From contig JAZGBC010000092.1 of NCBI GenBank assembly GCA_036444495.1, forward strand, positions 1 through 13,806: a DNA stretch of 13,806 bases, given 5' to 3'. Both the position numbers and the translations under genes were made by a program. Of the stretch, positions 6,639 to 13,037 are shown in pieces. How positions within the stretch are numbered: position 1 is the stretch's first letter; the number at the start of each line of letters is the position of its first letter. The notes beneath the pieces were generated by a model. That model was not told the origin of the DNA. It worked only from the letters and a program-made list of their open reading frames with translations, and ran no database searches. This DNA comes from JAZGBC01 sp036444495. GTDB taxonomy: Bacteria; Pseudomonadota; Alphaproteobacteria; Kiloniellales; J153.

Positions 6639-6681
6639 AAATTTTGTGGTCGTTAACGTTCCGTTAACTAAATGTTGTGGT
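6639..6681. promoter_or_regulatory. CtrA-like site flanked by direct repeats
   Basis: TTAACGTTCCGTTAAC (6653-6668) fits the alphaproteobacterial CtrA consensus TTAA-N7-TTAAC exactly and consists of two GTTAAC hexamers 11 bases apart. It sits between AAATTTTGTGGT (6639-6650) and AAATGTTGTGGT (6670-6681), 11 of 12 identical and 31 bases apart, about three helix turns. No gene starts just downstream on either strand, so the target is unclear; a silencing or replication-control role or an unseen small RNA are possible. Confidence 0.5.
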
Positions 6682-6759
6682 ATGCGGCTGGGGGCAAGGG
6701 CCTCCCGCACCGTCAAGCGCCGCCGTCAAGCACCATGGCCGCGCCGCGGTCACGCGCAG

Positions 6760-6788
6760 AAAAAAGCGGCGTTCGGGAAGAACGCCGC
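6760..6788 (-). terminator. Rho-independent terminator of the lipoprotein gene
   Basis: Read on the minus strand, GCGGCGTTC (6788-6780) pairs perfectly with GAACGCCGC (6774-6766) around a five-base loop and is followed at once by six T (6765-6760). It begins 35 bases after the stop codon of the minus-strand lipoprotein gene. Confidence 0.9.
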
Positions 6789-6823
6789 GTTCGTCAATCC
6801 ATCGCCCAGTTCCCGAGCCGCGC

Positions 6824-8002
6824 TCAACGCACGTAGACGTGGACCTCGTTGACCTGCGCGCCGGCGCTGCTGGTCGCCGACAGGGTGATGCGGTCGGCCG
6901 GCAGGCCCATGTTGGTCAGCGCACGCAGTACGTCCTCGGCGTTGCGCCGCGAGCGGTTGGTCGCCAGCGAGACCTGTGCCGCCGAGCCGACGTTGGGCGC
7001 CACCGCCACCAGATCGAAGCCGGCGTTGGGCTTGCGCTCGAGCGCGCGGCTGATCGCGGTGAACAGCGCCTGCTCGTATTCCACGTTGGGCTGGCTGAAG
7101 CGGATGACCACCAGGGGCTGGCGCTGGCCGACCAGCGACGCCGCACCGCCGGCCGGCGCCGGCACCGGGATGCCGTAGGCCCGGCTGGCCAGGCTGCCGC
7201 CGATGTATTCGCCGTTGTCGATGGAGATCTGCATGGCGGTCAGGTTCGAACGCTCGGTGGTGAAGTAGTTCTGCGCGCGCGAGATGTCCTCGCTCAATTC
7301 GTTGAGCAGGCGGTCGACGACGACCACGGTCTTGTTGACCTCATCCTCCAGGATCGCCAGTTGCCGGTGATCCTCCTCGACCGCGCCGCGCAGCTCGAAG
7401 GTCGCGCGCGTCGATTCCAGGAGGAAGGCGGCCAGCGCCGAGGTCGAGGCTGATTCGTTGGCGAGCGAATTCAGGCTGGAGATGCTCTCTCCCACCTTGT
7501 TGAGCTCCACCTGGGACTGGTTCCACTGGGCGACCAGCTCCGGGTTGCCCGGCGTCGTGCCCACCTGGAGCCGCGAGTTGATGGCCCCGATCAGGGCGTG
7601 ATAGGCGTTCGCGCTGCTGCGCGCCAGGGCGCGCTGGGTTTGGAGCAGGTTGTTGTGGTCGTCCATGCGCGTCTGCAAACGGATCAGGTCGCTGCGCAGG
7701 TCCTCGATCTTCTGGCCCACATGGGTCCCGGTCGCCTGTGCCGTGGTAACCCCGGGGGACTGGAAGTTGGTGGTACCCAAGACCGGTGGGCTTCCGGCGG
7801 TCCCCGCCGGTTGGGCCTGGCTTTGCGTCTGGGCCTGGGCGGCCTGGACCGGCTGCGCGGAGGTGCTTTGACCGCCGGCTGGATCCTCGCCGGTCAGGGA
7901 GGGGAGCAAGGCCTCTTCCGAAAAGGCGCAGCTGGCCAAGAAAAACGCCGCGCCAAAGACTATTGATTTCCGGCGCAAGAGCGAGATATTCCTGCTATCC
8001 AT
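6824..8002 (-). CDS. Lipoprotein with coiled-coil middle and degenerate OmpA-like C-terminal domain
   Basis: 392 residues from the ATG at 8000-8002; in-frame ATGs at 8014 and 8044 would add 4 or 14 residues. The chosen start gives a textbook lipoprotein signal: a basic head (RRK), the core IVFGAAFF and the lipobox LASC with the lipidated Cys25. A low-complexity Gln/Ala/Pro linker follows (about 35-75), then a long helical, probably coiled-coil segment with motifs such as KIEDLRSDLIRLQTRMDDHN and AILEDEVNKTVVVVDRLLNE. The last 100 residues (from QPLVVIRFSQPNVEYEQAL) resemble an OmpA-like fold, including NRSRRNAEDVLRALTNMGLP and a terminal VNEVHVYVR. The Asp of the usual peptidoglycan-binding TD motif is absent, so cell-wall binding is doubtful. 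Likely outer-membrane anchored and facing the periplasm; exact function unknown. It has its own terminator and a promoter-like sequence. Confidence 0.8.
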   Translation of the reverse strand: MDSRNISLLRRKSIVFGAAFFLASCAFSEEALLPSLTGEDPAGGQSTSAQPVQAAQAQTQSQAQPAGTAGSPPVLGTTNFQSPGVTTAQATGTHVGQKIEDLRSDLIRLQTRMDDHNNLLQTQRALARSSANAYHALIGAINSRLQVGTTPGNPELVAQWNQSQVELNKVGESISSLNSLANESASTSALAAFLLESTRATFELRGAVEEDHRQLAILEDEVNKTVVVVDRLLNELSEDISRAQNYFTTERSNLTAMQISIDNGEYIGGSLASRAYGIPVPAPAGGAASLVGQRQPLVVIRFSQPNVEYEQALFTAISRALERKPNAGFDLVAVAPNVGSAAQVSLATNRSRRNAEDVLRALTNMGLPADRITLSATSSAGAQVNEVHVYVR

Positions 8003-8088
8003 GCAATAGCTCATCAAGTATTGCGGGAACAACGCCGCTTTCATCTATGAAAGAACTGGTTGTCCCCGACCCCCCAAAGTGCGAGCCG

Positions 8089-8117
8089 ATAGTAATAGAT
8101 GGATTCTAGACGGACAA
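8089..8117 (-). promoter_or_regulatory. Candidate sigma-70 type promoter of the lipoprotein gene
   Basis: On the minus strand TTGTCC (8117-8112) and TACTAT (8094-8089) are 17 bases apart, each matching four of six consensus bases. The same TTGTCC hexamer serves as -35 in the candidate gpt promoter. Transcription would start near 8082, about 80 bases before the favoured ATG. Confidence 0.4.
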
Positions 8118-8265
8118 GTCACATTTCCCACCGGTCAGGCACGCACAAATCCTGGGATTTCGCTGCATTTCGATACTCTTGCGCGCCGCGAAAGCTTCGC
8201 GTAATGTCCGCGCGCCTTCAATATCTGCCACCAGAAACCTAATTAATCGATAACACCCAAACCCC

Positions 8266-8342
8266 GCGCCCGTAGCTCAACTGGATAGAGCATCTGACTA
8301 CGGATCAGAAGGTTGGGAGTTCGAATCTTCCCGGGCGCGCCA
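8266..8342 (+). tRNA. tRNA-Arg(ACG)
   Basis: 77 bases that fold as a complete cloverleaf. The acceptor GCGCCCG pairs with CGGGCGC and is followed by discriminator G and an encoded CCA. The D-arm stem is GCTC/GAGC, the anticodon stem TCTGA/TCAGA encloses CTACGGA with anticodon ACG, and the T-arm is GGGAG-TTCGAAT-CTTCC with one G-T pair. The anticodon A would be deaminated to inosine by TadA so that one tRNA reads CGU, CGC and CGA. tRNA genes often serve as phage attachment sites, but no integrase or duplicated 3' end was seen nearby. Confidence 0.98.
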
Positions 8343-8349
8343 TTTTTTT
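8343..8349 (+). terminator. T-run after tRNA-Arg
   Basis: Seven consecutive T follow the encoded CCA directly. With the stable acceptor/T-arm stack just upstream, this could end transcription of the tRNA gene. No separate hairpin precedes it. Confidence 0.4.
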
Positions 8350-8530
8350 CAGCAGTTTATACCAAGTCCCGTCGATACGGGCCTATTTCACCGCCGATAA
8401 TTTGTCCGCCGGATAGGCGCGGGCCCGCGCCGCGGCCCTGGCTCCGCCGGCCCGCTGCGCCAGCGAAGCGTGGCGAGAGGCTTCACCGAGGCGAGTGGCG
8501 GGGTCTACGTGGGGGTCGCGGCATAAAGAA

Positions 8531-8564
8531 ACGGCGCGGCCGGGCCCACGCCCCGCCGCGCCGT
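8531..8564 (-). terminator. Hairpin terminator after the 55-residue gene
   Basis: On the minus strand ACGGCGCGGC (8564-8555) pairs perfectly with GCCGCGCCGT (8540-8531), extended inside by three further G-C pairs, and is followed by the T-rich TTCTTTATG. It starts 25 bases after the stop codon at 8590-8592. Confidence 0.7.
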
Positions 8565-8589
8565 CTCGCAGGCGTCCTGATGCGCTGAA

Positions 8590-8757
8590 TCAGGATTTCG
8601 CCACGTCGTCTTCCCGCCCGGAGATCTCCCCGATCTGCCGCAGCATGTCCTGCAGCATTTCGATTTCCTTCTGCGCATTTTTTTGGCCCTGCATGTTCTT
8701 CTGGTGGTGCGAAAGCGCCTGGGCCAACTGTTGGGCGATGTTGCTGTCCGGATCCAT
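8590..8757 (-). CDS. Small helical (coiled-coil) protein, 55 residues, function unknown
   Basis: The frame runs from the ATG at 8755-8757 to a TGA at 8590-8592. GAGGA seven bases before the ATG is a strong ribosome site, and a hairpin terminator follows the stop, so the gene looks complete and monocistronic. The product starts MDPDSNIAQQLAQALSHHQK and continues with NMQGQKNAQKEIEMLQDMLR, rich in Gln, Met and Glu with hydrophobic residues spaced as in an amphipathic helix or short coiled coil. There is no signal peptide, membrane segment or cysteine, so it is probably a cytosolic oligomer or a partner of a larger protein. I do not recognise the family. Overlapping frames on the same strand are arginine-rich and lack these signals. 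Confidence 0.75.
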   Translation of the reverse strand: MDPDSNIAQQLAQALSHHQKNMQGQKNAQKEIEMLQDMLRQIGEISGREDDVAKS

Positions 8758-9129
8758 TCCACGGTCCTCGCCGGGGTCGAAATCTCACTATCCCTCCCTC
8801 CTAAGGCCTAAAGGGTTAAGGAAAAGTATATGCGCGGGTCCGCGGCCCCCTGCGCGCGGCCGCCGGCGATGTTCTTCTCGCACACATTTGTCCACGCGGG
8901 AGACGGCCGGGACGTGTTTTCCTGGCCTGCACGCTTCTCCCGGCGGCCATTGCGGTATAGGATGTGCGGAATTCCCCGGGGGGACGAAAAATCGGGGGCC
9001 AGAATGGGAGAACGGCGGAAACCGATCCGGAGCGGTTGACCCGCGTGGCGCTAAACGAGAGCCGCGTGAGGCGGGTCCCAGCGCTCCGCGGGCAATCCCG
9101 GCAGGTTTCCCCGTGAGGGACGGCGAAAC
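8758..9129. other. Intergenic stretch without a convincing gene
   Basis: The 372 bases between two divergently read small genes contain frames on both strands, all of biased composition and without good ribosome sites. A TATAGG at 8956-8961 could be a plus-strand -10 element, but no good -35 lies at the right distance. GACCCGC and GCGGGTC around 9045-9085 form a seven-base inverted repeat with a long loop. Nothing else stands out. Confidence 0.5.
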
Positions 9130-9414
9130 GTGAGACATTTCGATCCATCTATTTGGCGCGACGGGGCCAGGGGCCGGCGCGTCACGGGGCCGGGCTCCCT
9201 GGGGTCGCGCGGTGGCGGTCCGCATTTCCGGCTGCAGGCGGGCCAGCGCTTCCACCGCACCGACTTTCCGACCGTGATCTGGCGGGTCGTGACCGTCTAT
9301 CACGACTCTCAAGGGCTGGAGCATGCCACCCTCGAGGACGAAAGCCGGCGCCTGGACGAAAAGACCCTGTCGGCTTCGGCCTTGTTCGACCGCTCCCGGT
9401 ACCGCCTGGTCTAG
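9130..9414 (+). CDS. Small conserved-looking protein, 94 residues, function unknown
   Basis: The only available start is the GTG at 9130, with GAGGGA nine bases upstream; the product contains no internal Met. The N-terminal third (RHFDPSIWRDGARGRR and a Gly-rich stretch) looks flexible. The rest, from GPHFRLQAGQRFHRTDFPTV through IWRVVTVYHDSQGLEHATLE to LDEKTLSASALFDRSRYRLV, alternates hydrophobic and charged residues like a small beta-rich fold that might bind a ligand or partner. It has no signal peptide or membrane segment. Third codon positions are strongly G/C in this frame. I recall similar short proteins in alphaproteobacteria but cannot name a family. Its TAG stop overlaps the stop of the opposite-strand exporter gene in a shared CTAG. 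Confidence 0.75.
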   Translation: MRHFDPSIWRDGARGRRVTGPGSLGSRGGGPHFRLQAGQRFHRTDFPTVIWRVVTVYHDSQGLEHATLEDESRRLDEKTLSASALFDRSRYRLV

Positions 9415-10349
9415 CTTTCGGCTTTTTTCCGGGTCAGACCGGGTATCACCAGCACGAAGGCAAGCGCCGCGCAGACCAGCGCCAGGGAGATCGCCTCGCG
9501 CGCGCCCAGCGGCTCGCCCAGGATGAGCGCGCTCGACAGCACGCCGACCACGGGGATGGCCAGGGTCCCCACGGCGGCCAAGGCGGCCGGGAAGATGCGC
9601 ACCAGCTTGGTCCAGGCCCAGTGGCAGAAGGTCATGGGGAAGACCAGGATGTAGGCGAGCGCGGCCAGGGTGCCGAGGCTGAGGTCGGAGGGATTCGGCA
9701 GGTCGCCGATGACGAGCGCCCCGATCACGAGCGGCACGCTGCCCACGAGCAGCTGCCAGCCGGCCAGCACGCCCACGGGGATAGACCAGCTGTAGTGCTT
9801 CATCAGCACGGTGCCCGTGGCCCAGGACACGGCGGCGCCGAGCATGAAGAGCGCGCCCAGCGGCGCCGCCCCCAGCGCGCGCAGGTCCGGGCCGATGAGC
9901 ACCGCCAAGCCCGCCATGCCGAACAGCAGGCCGAGCAGCTTCCAGCGGGTGAAGGCCTCGCCCAGGATCACGCGGCTCAAGACCGCGGCCCAGACCGGCA
10001 TGGTGAAGGCGATGATGACCGCCCGCCCGGCCTCGATCAGCGAAACGCCATAGCCCGAGAAAAGGTGCCAGGCGATGGTGTTGAAGAGCGCGCAGATCAG
10101 AAGCGGCCGCACCTCGCTCGTCGGCACGCGGATCGATTGGCCGCTCAGCCTGACGAGCAGCAGGAGGGCGCAACCGCCCCCGATCACGCAGAGGCTGCGG
10201 AAGGGCCAGACGGGGATCTCGGCGAGCACGATCTTCATCATGGGCCAGTTCCCGCCCCAGAAGAGGGTGAGTCCGGCCATGAGCGCGAAGCCCACCGTGG
10301 GCAGCGAATCCGCGCCGCCGGATCGCCTGGCCCCGGTCCCGCCGCTCAC
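9411..10349 (-). CDS. DMT-superfamily transporter, EamA type
   Basis: 312 residues with ten predicted membrane helices arranged as two EamA repeats, about 17-153 and 164-304. Each repeat ends with the typical pattern of a Pro-containing helix followed by a Gly-Glu: MPVWAAVLSRVILGEAF (117-133) and IPVVGVLSSALILGEPL (265-281). The first helix has the family's LFWGGNWPMMK. Such inner-membrane proteins usually export metabolites or amino acids; the substrate cannot be told from sequence. The start is taken as GTG at 10347-10349, with GGAG close and GAGGGGG farther upstream; a slightly later start is possible because the first 14 residues are unstructured. It is convergent with the 94-residue gene, sharing CTAG, and lies downstream of recX on the same strand after a 244-base gap. 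Confidence 0.9.
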   Translation of the reverse strand: MSGGTGARRSGGADSLPTVGFALMAGLTLFWGGNWPMMKIVLAEIPVWPFRSLCVIGGGCALLLLVRLSGQSIRVPTSEVRPLLICALFNTIAWHLFSGYGVSLIEAGRAVIIAFTMPVWAAVLSRVILGEAFTRWKLLGLLFGMAGLAVLIGPDLRALGAAPLGALFMLGAAVSWATGTVLMKHYSWSIPVGVLAGWQLLVGSVPLVIGALVIGDLPNPSDLSLGTLAALAYILVFPMTFCHWAWTKLVRIFPAALAAVGTLAIPVVGVLSSALILGEPLGAREAISLALVCAALAFVLVIPGLTRKKAES

Positions 10350-10593
10350 GCTCCGCGCCCCCTCGGGCCGCCGTGCGCTTCGTCCCCGGTCAAGTCTTTC
10401 GCCCGATTGAAATCACGTCCGCCCCCTGTCTTTCGAACCGGCGCATTCTAGGCATGACGCCCCGCCCGTCCAGGGAAGGATCGGGGCCACGCCGCTCGAT
10501 ACCCAGTTTCCCGAGGAGCCGCAAGAGGTGCCGCACCGCGCCTTCGCGCTGCTGGCCAGCGCGCCGTAACCGGGGGCACACGGCTCCGCCCAC

Positions 10594-11226
10594 CTACCTG
10601 ACGCCCGCCTCCGCTTCCAGCTCGCTTAGGTCGTCCGCCTCGATCACGCGGCGCGCCAGGCCGTAGCCGAAGCCCTGACGACCCAGGGCGGCCAGGTCCT
10701 TCTCGCGCATCGCGGCGCGCGCCGCCCTCGCCTCGGCGGAGCCAGGGTCGCCGCGGTAAGGCCCGAGCCGCCGCCTCCGGGCGTAGCCGAGCGCCGCCGC
10801 CAGCTCCGGCTCGGCCGCCTCCTCGCGCAGGCCCTCAAGCGCCTGGTCGACCAGCTCACGCGCCACGCCCTTCATGGCGAGCGCGGAGCGGATGCGCCGG
10901 GCCGAGGCGCCACGCTTGAACAGGGCCCGCGCCTGGCCCGCCGCGTAGCGCGCGTCGTCCAGGAGTCCGGCGTCGAGAAACTCCGCGATAAGGGCGTCCA
11001 CGGCGGCCGCGCCCTCATCGCGCCCGGTGCCGTGGAGGCGGGCCGAGCGCTCCACCCTGGCCATCAGCAGGCGGCGCAGGTGGGCGGCGGAGGCGGGATA
11101 GCGGTCCAGGTGATAGAGCGCCGCGTTGCGCAGGTGCCCAGGCGTCGCCTTGCGCGGCCCGCGCCGGCGCCGCGGCTTGCCGGCCCGACCTTTCGGCGTG
11201 TTTTCTTGCGTCGTCTTGTGGCTCAT
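10594..11226 (-). CDS. recX: Regulatory protein RecX
   Basis: 210 residues from the ATG at 11224-11226. RecX binds RecA filaments and limits their growth and activity during homologous recombination and the SOS response. The N-terminus is a basic, disordered tail (GRAGKPRRRRGPRK). Helical repeats typical of RecX follow: LRNAALYHLDRYPASAAHLR, then the signature LDAGLLDDARYAAGQARALF, the segment RGASARRIRSALAMKGVARE and the C-terminal helix FGYGLARRVIEA. An in-frame ATG at 11238 abuts the Shine-Dalgarno GAGGAGGG (one base apart) while 11226 is 13 bases from its core, so the start is uncertain by four codons. recA is not in the window. It is divergent from the ABC-2 permease gene across about 70 bases. 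Confidence 0.9.
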   Translation of the reverse strand: MSHKTTQENTPKGRAGKPRRRRGPRKATPGHLRNAALYHLDRYPASAAHLRRLLMARVERSARLHGTGRDEGAAAVDALIAEFLDAGLLDDARYAAGQARALFKRGASARRIRSALAMKGVARELVDQALEGLREEAAEPELAAALGYARRRRLGPYRGDPGSAEARAARAAMREKDLAALGRQGFGYGLARRVIEADDLSELEAEAGVR

Positions 11227-11299
11227 GCGGCGGCGCATCCCTCCTCAGGCTGATCGGGCCGTCCCCGCCCCCGCCTTGCATGGACGCGGGCGGGTGATT

Positions 11300-12127
11300 A
11301 TGTCAACCGACATGGACTCCTCGTCTTTTTCCCGAACGCCGCCCAGCCCGCGCATGATCGGCGCCATCCACTGGCGCGGGCTCTGGACGCTGTACCTCAA
11401 GGAGGTGCGGCGTTTCCTCAGTGTCTCTACCCAGACCCTCATGGCGCCCGTGGTCACCGGCCTGCTCTTTCTGGCGATCTTCGCGCTGGCGCTTGGCGGG
11501 GCGGGGCGTCAGACCGCGGGCGTCGATTATATCGCCTTCCTGGCGCCCGGGCTCATCATGATGGCGCTGATGCAGAACGCCTTCGCCAACACCTCCTCGT
11601 CCATCGTCATCTCCAAGCTCCAGGGCAACATCGTGGACGTGCTCATGCCGCCGCTCTCCTCCGCCGAGCTGACCCTCGGGATCGCCGGGGGCGGCATCAC
11701 CCGGGGCCTGATAGTGGCCCTCGCCGCGGGGCTGGGCATGTGGGTCTTCGTGCCGCTCCGGCTGCACGATCCGCTGGCGGTGCTGTTCTACGCCGTCAAC
11801 GCGGCCATGATGCTTTCGCTGCTGGGCATAATCGGCGGAATCTGGGCCGAGAGGTTCGATCATATCTCCGCGGTGACGAACTTTATCATCACCCCGCTGT
11901 CCTTTCTCTCCGGCACCTTCTATTCGATCGAGCGCCTGCCGGAGGATTGGCGCTTCATCGCCCACTTCAATCCTTTCTTCCACCTGATCGACGGCTTCCG
12001 CTACGGCTTTATCGGCCACGCCGACGGGTCGCTGGCGGTGGGTGCCGTCGTGGTGCTCGTGGTGAACATTCTGCTCTGGGCGGTGACGCACAGGATGTTC
12101 GTGACGGGCTACCATCTCAGGCCCTGA
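11300..12127 (+). CDS. ABC-2 type transporter permease (first of a tandem pair)
   Basis: 275 residues from the ATG at 11300; the frame continues upstream, but only across the divergent recX region. After a short cytosolic head comes HWRGLWTLYLKEVRRFLSVS, an amphipathic connecting helix, and then six membrane segments. The ABC-2 signature region is clear: FLSGTFYSIERLPEDWRFIA and FNPFFHLIDGFRYGF. Such permeases pair with an ATPase to export polysaccharides, lipids, drugs or heme-type cargo; the closest pattern is the NodJ-like group, and cargo is unknown. The next gene is a full-length paralogue starting ten bases after this stop, so the two probably form a heterodimeric channel. No ATPase gene lies in the window. 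Confidence 0.9.
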   Translation: MSTDMDSSSFSRTPPSPRMIGAIHWRGLWTLYLKEVRRFLSVSTQTLMAPVVTGLLFLAIFALALGGAGRQTAGVDYIAFLAPGLIMMALMQNAFANTSSSIVISKLQGNIVDVLMPPLSSAELTLGIAGGGITRGLIVALAAGLGMWVFVPLRLHDPLAVLFYAVNAAMMLSLLGIIGGIWAERFDHISAVTNFIITPLSFLSGTFYSIERLPEDWRFIAHFNPFFHLIDGFRYGFIGHADGSLAVGAVVVLVVNILLWAVTHRMFVTGYHLRP

Positions 12128-12136
12128 GACTGCGCC

Positions 12137-12946
12137 GTGGCGGAACAAGCGGCAACGGCCCCCACGCCCCGGCGCTTCGGCGCCGTCAATTGGCGCGGGC
12201 TGTGGAGCCTGTACCACCGCAACGTGGTTCGCTTTTTCCGGTTTGGCATTGAACAGCTTGGCGGCCCCGCGGTGTCGAGCCTGCTGTTCCTTGCGGTCTT
12301 CGATCTGGCGCTGGGCGGCGGACGCGAAACGGCGCCGGGCGTCACGCTTTCCCAGTTCATCGCGCCGGGCATCGTCATGATCAGCATGATCCACAGCGCC
12401 TTCGAGAACGCCGCGGCGTACATCGTGTACGACAAGCTCGACGGCATGATCGGCGATATCCTGAGCGCGCCGCTCAAACCCGCTGAGATCGTCGCCGGGT
12501 TTGCCCTGTCGGCGGCGACCTCCGCGCTCTGCACCGGCGCGGTGGTGCTGCTCCTCATGTCCCTTTTCGTCGAGCTGCCGGTCCACTCGCCGGCCGCCGT
12601 CCTCGGTTTCGCGCTGGCCGCAGCCCTCCTGTTCGCCTTTTTTGGGACGATCGTCGGCCTTTGGGCCGACCGCTGGGACAACTACAGCGCGGCCGAGACC
12701 TTTCTGATCCTGCCGCTCGGGCTGCTTTCGGGGGCGTTTTTCCCGCTTCAGGCCGTCGCGCCGGAATTCCGCTGGATTTTCGAGATCAACCCCGTGTTCC
12801 ATGCGGTGGAGGGTTTCCGCTACGGCTTCACCGGCCAGGCCCAGGGCGCCGTGGCCGGCACCGCGGCAATCCTGGCCCTGCTCACCCTCGCGCTGGCGCT
12901 GCTGTCCTGGCGCCTGGTGGCGGTGGGATACAAGCTCAAGGCGTAA
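12137..12946 (+). CDS. ABC-2 type transporter permease (second of a tandem pair)
   Basis: 269 residues from a GTG at 12137, nine bases after the previous gene ends, with no strong ribosome site of its own, which suggests translational coupling. It aligns with its neighbour from end to end: GAVNWRGLWSLYHRNVVRFF against GAIHWRGLWTLYLKEVRRFL, LLFLAVFDLALGG against LLFLAIFALALGG, and NPVFHAVEGFRYGFTG against NPFFHLIDGFRYGFIG. Six membrane segments and the ABC-2 block LLSGAFFPLQAVAPEFRWIF are present. The pair arose by duplication and has diverged substantially, as expected for distinct subunits of one exporter. Cargo unknown. Confidence 0.9.
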   Translation: MAEQAATAPTPRRFGAVNWRGLWSLYHRNVVRFFRFGIEQLGGPAVSSLLFLAVFDLALGGGRETAPGVTLSQFIAPGIVMISMIHSAFENAAAYIVYDKLDGMIGDILSAPLKPAEIVAGFALSAATSALCTGAVVLLLMSLFVELPVHSPAAVLGFALAAALLFAFFGTIVGLWADRWDNYSAAETFLILPLGLLSGAFFPLQAVAPEFRWIFEINPVFHAVEGFRYGFTGQAQGAVAGTAAILALLTLALALLSWRLVAVGYKLKA

Positions 12947-13037
12947 TGGGGGACATTAAGGACCGTCGGTATAACCTCCTGGCAACCAAATCGCGCATAA
13001 TCTGCCCCGGACCCTCCCGACACAGCGAGAAACGGCC

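Larger units (their letters stand above)
5816..6823. other. Gene-poor region of about 1 kb with control-type elements
   Basis: No open frame here has convincing coding character: candidate frames are arginine/serine/proline-rich, overlap one another on both strands, and lack a family I recognise. The region instead holds, in order, the gpt promoter, three DnaA-box-like 9-mers (6022-6070), a 14-bp dyad GCGGTT-GG-AACCGC (6103-6116), two tandem 65/66-bp units (6147-6285), several short hairpins (for example GTGTTC-TCCG-GAACAC at 6345-6360 and the palindrome CCCACGCGTGGG near 6443-6454), a 16-bp GC-rich hairpin (6520-6556), a CtrA-like site between direct repeats (6639-6681), and the terminator of the lipoprotein gene (6760-6788). 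A DnaA plus CtrA combination is typical of alphaproteobacterial replication or cell-cycle control regions; that role is inference. Confidence 0.6.

Noticed and set aside
8416..8431. 16-bp perfect palindrome GGCGCGGGCCCGCGCC as a regulatory site or terminator
   Set aside because: It has no separate loop, no T-run on either side and no gene end nearby on the right strand; G/C-only palindromes of this kind are expected in a genome of this composition.
8266..8590. tRNA-Arg as an integration site of a genomic island
   Set aside because: No integrase, no repeat of the tRNA 3' end and no change in gene style downstream within the window.
8816..9148. A 110-codon minus-strand open frame in the 8758-9129 gap
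   Set aside because: Biased composition (Arg, Pro, Ser, Thr), no ribosome site, and it overlaps the start of the better supported 94-residue gene.
8788..10173. A 461-codon minus-strand open frame
   Set aside because: It is the out-of-frame shadow of the EamA exporter; the exporter frame gives ten clean membrane helices while this one gives Arg/Gly/Ala-rich sequence.
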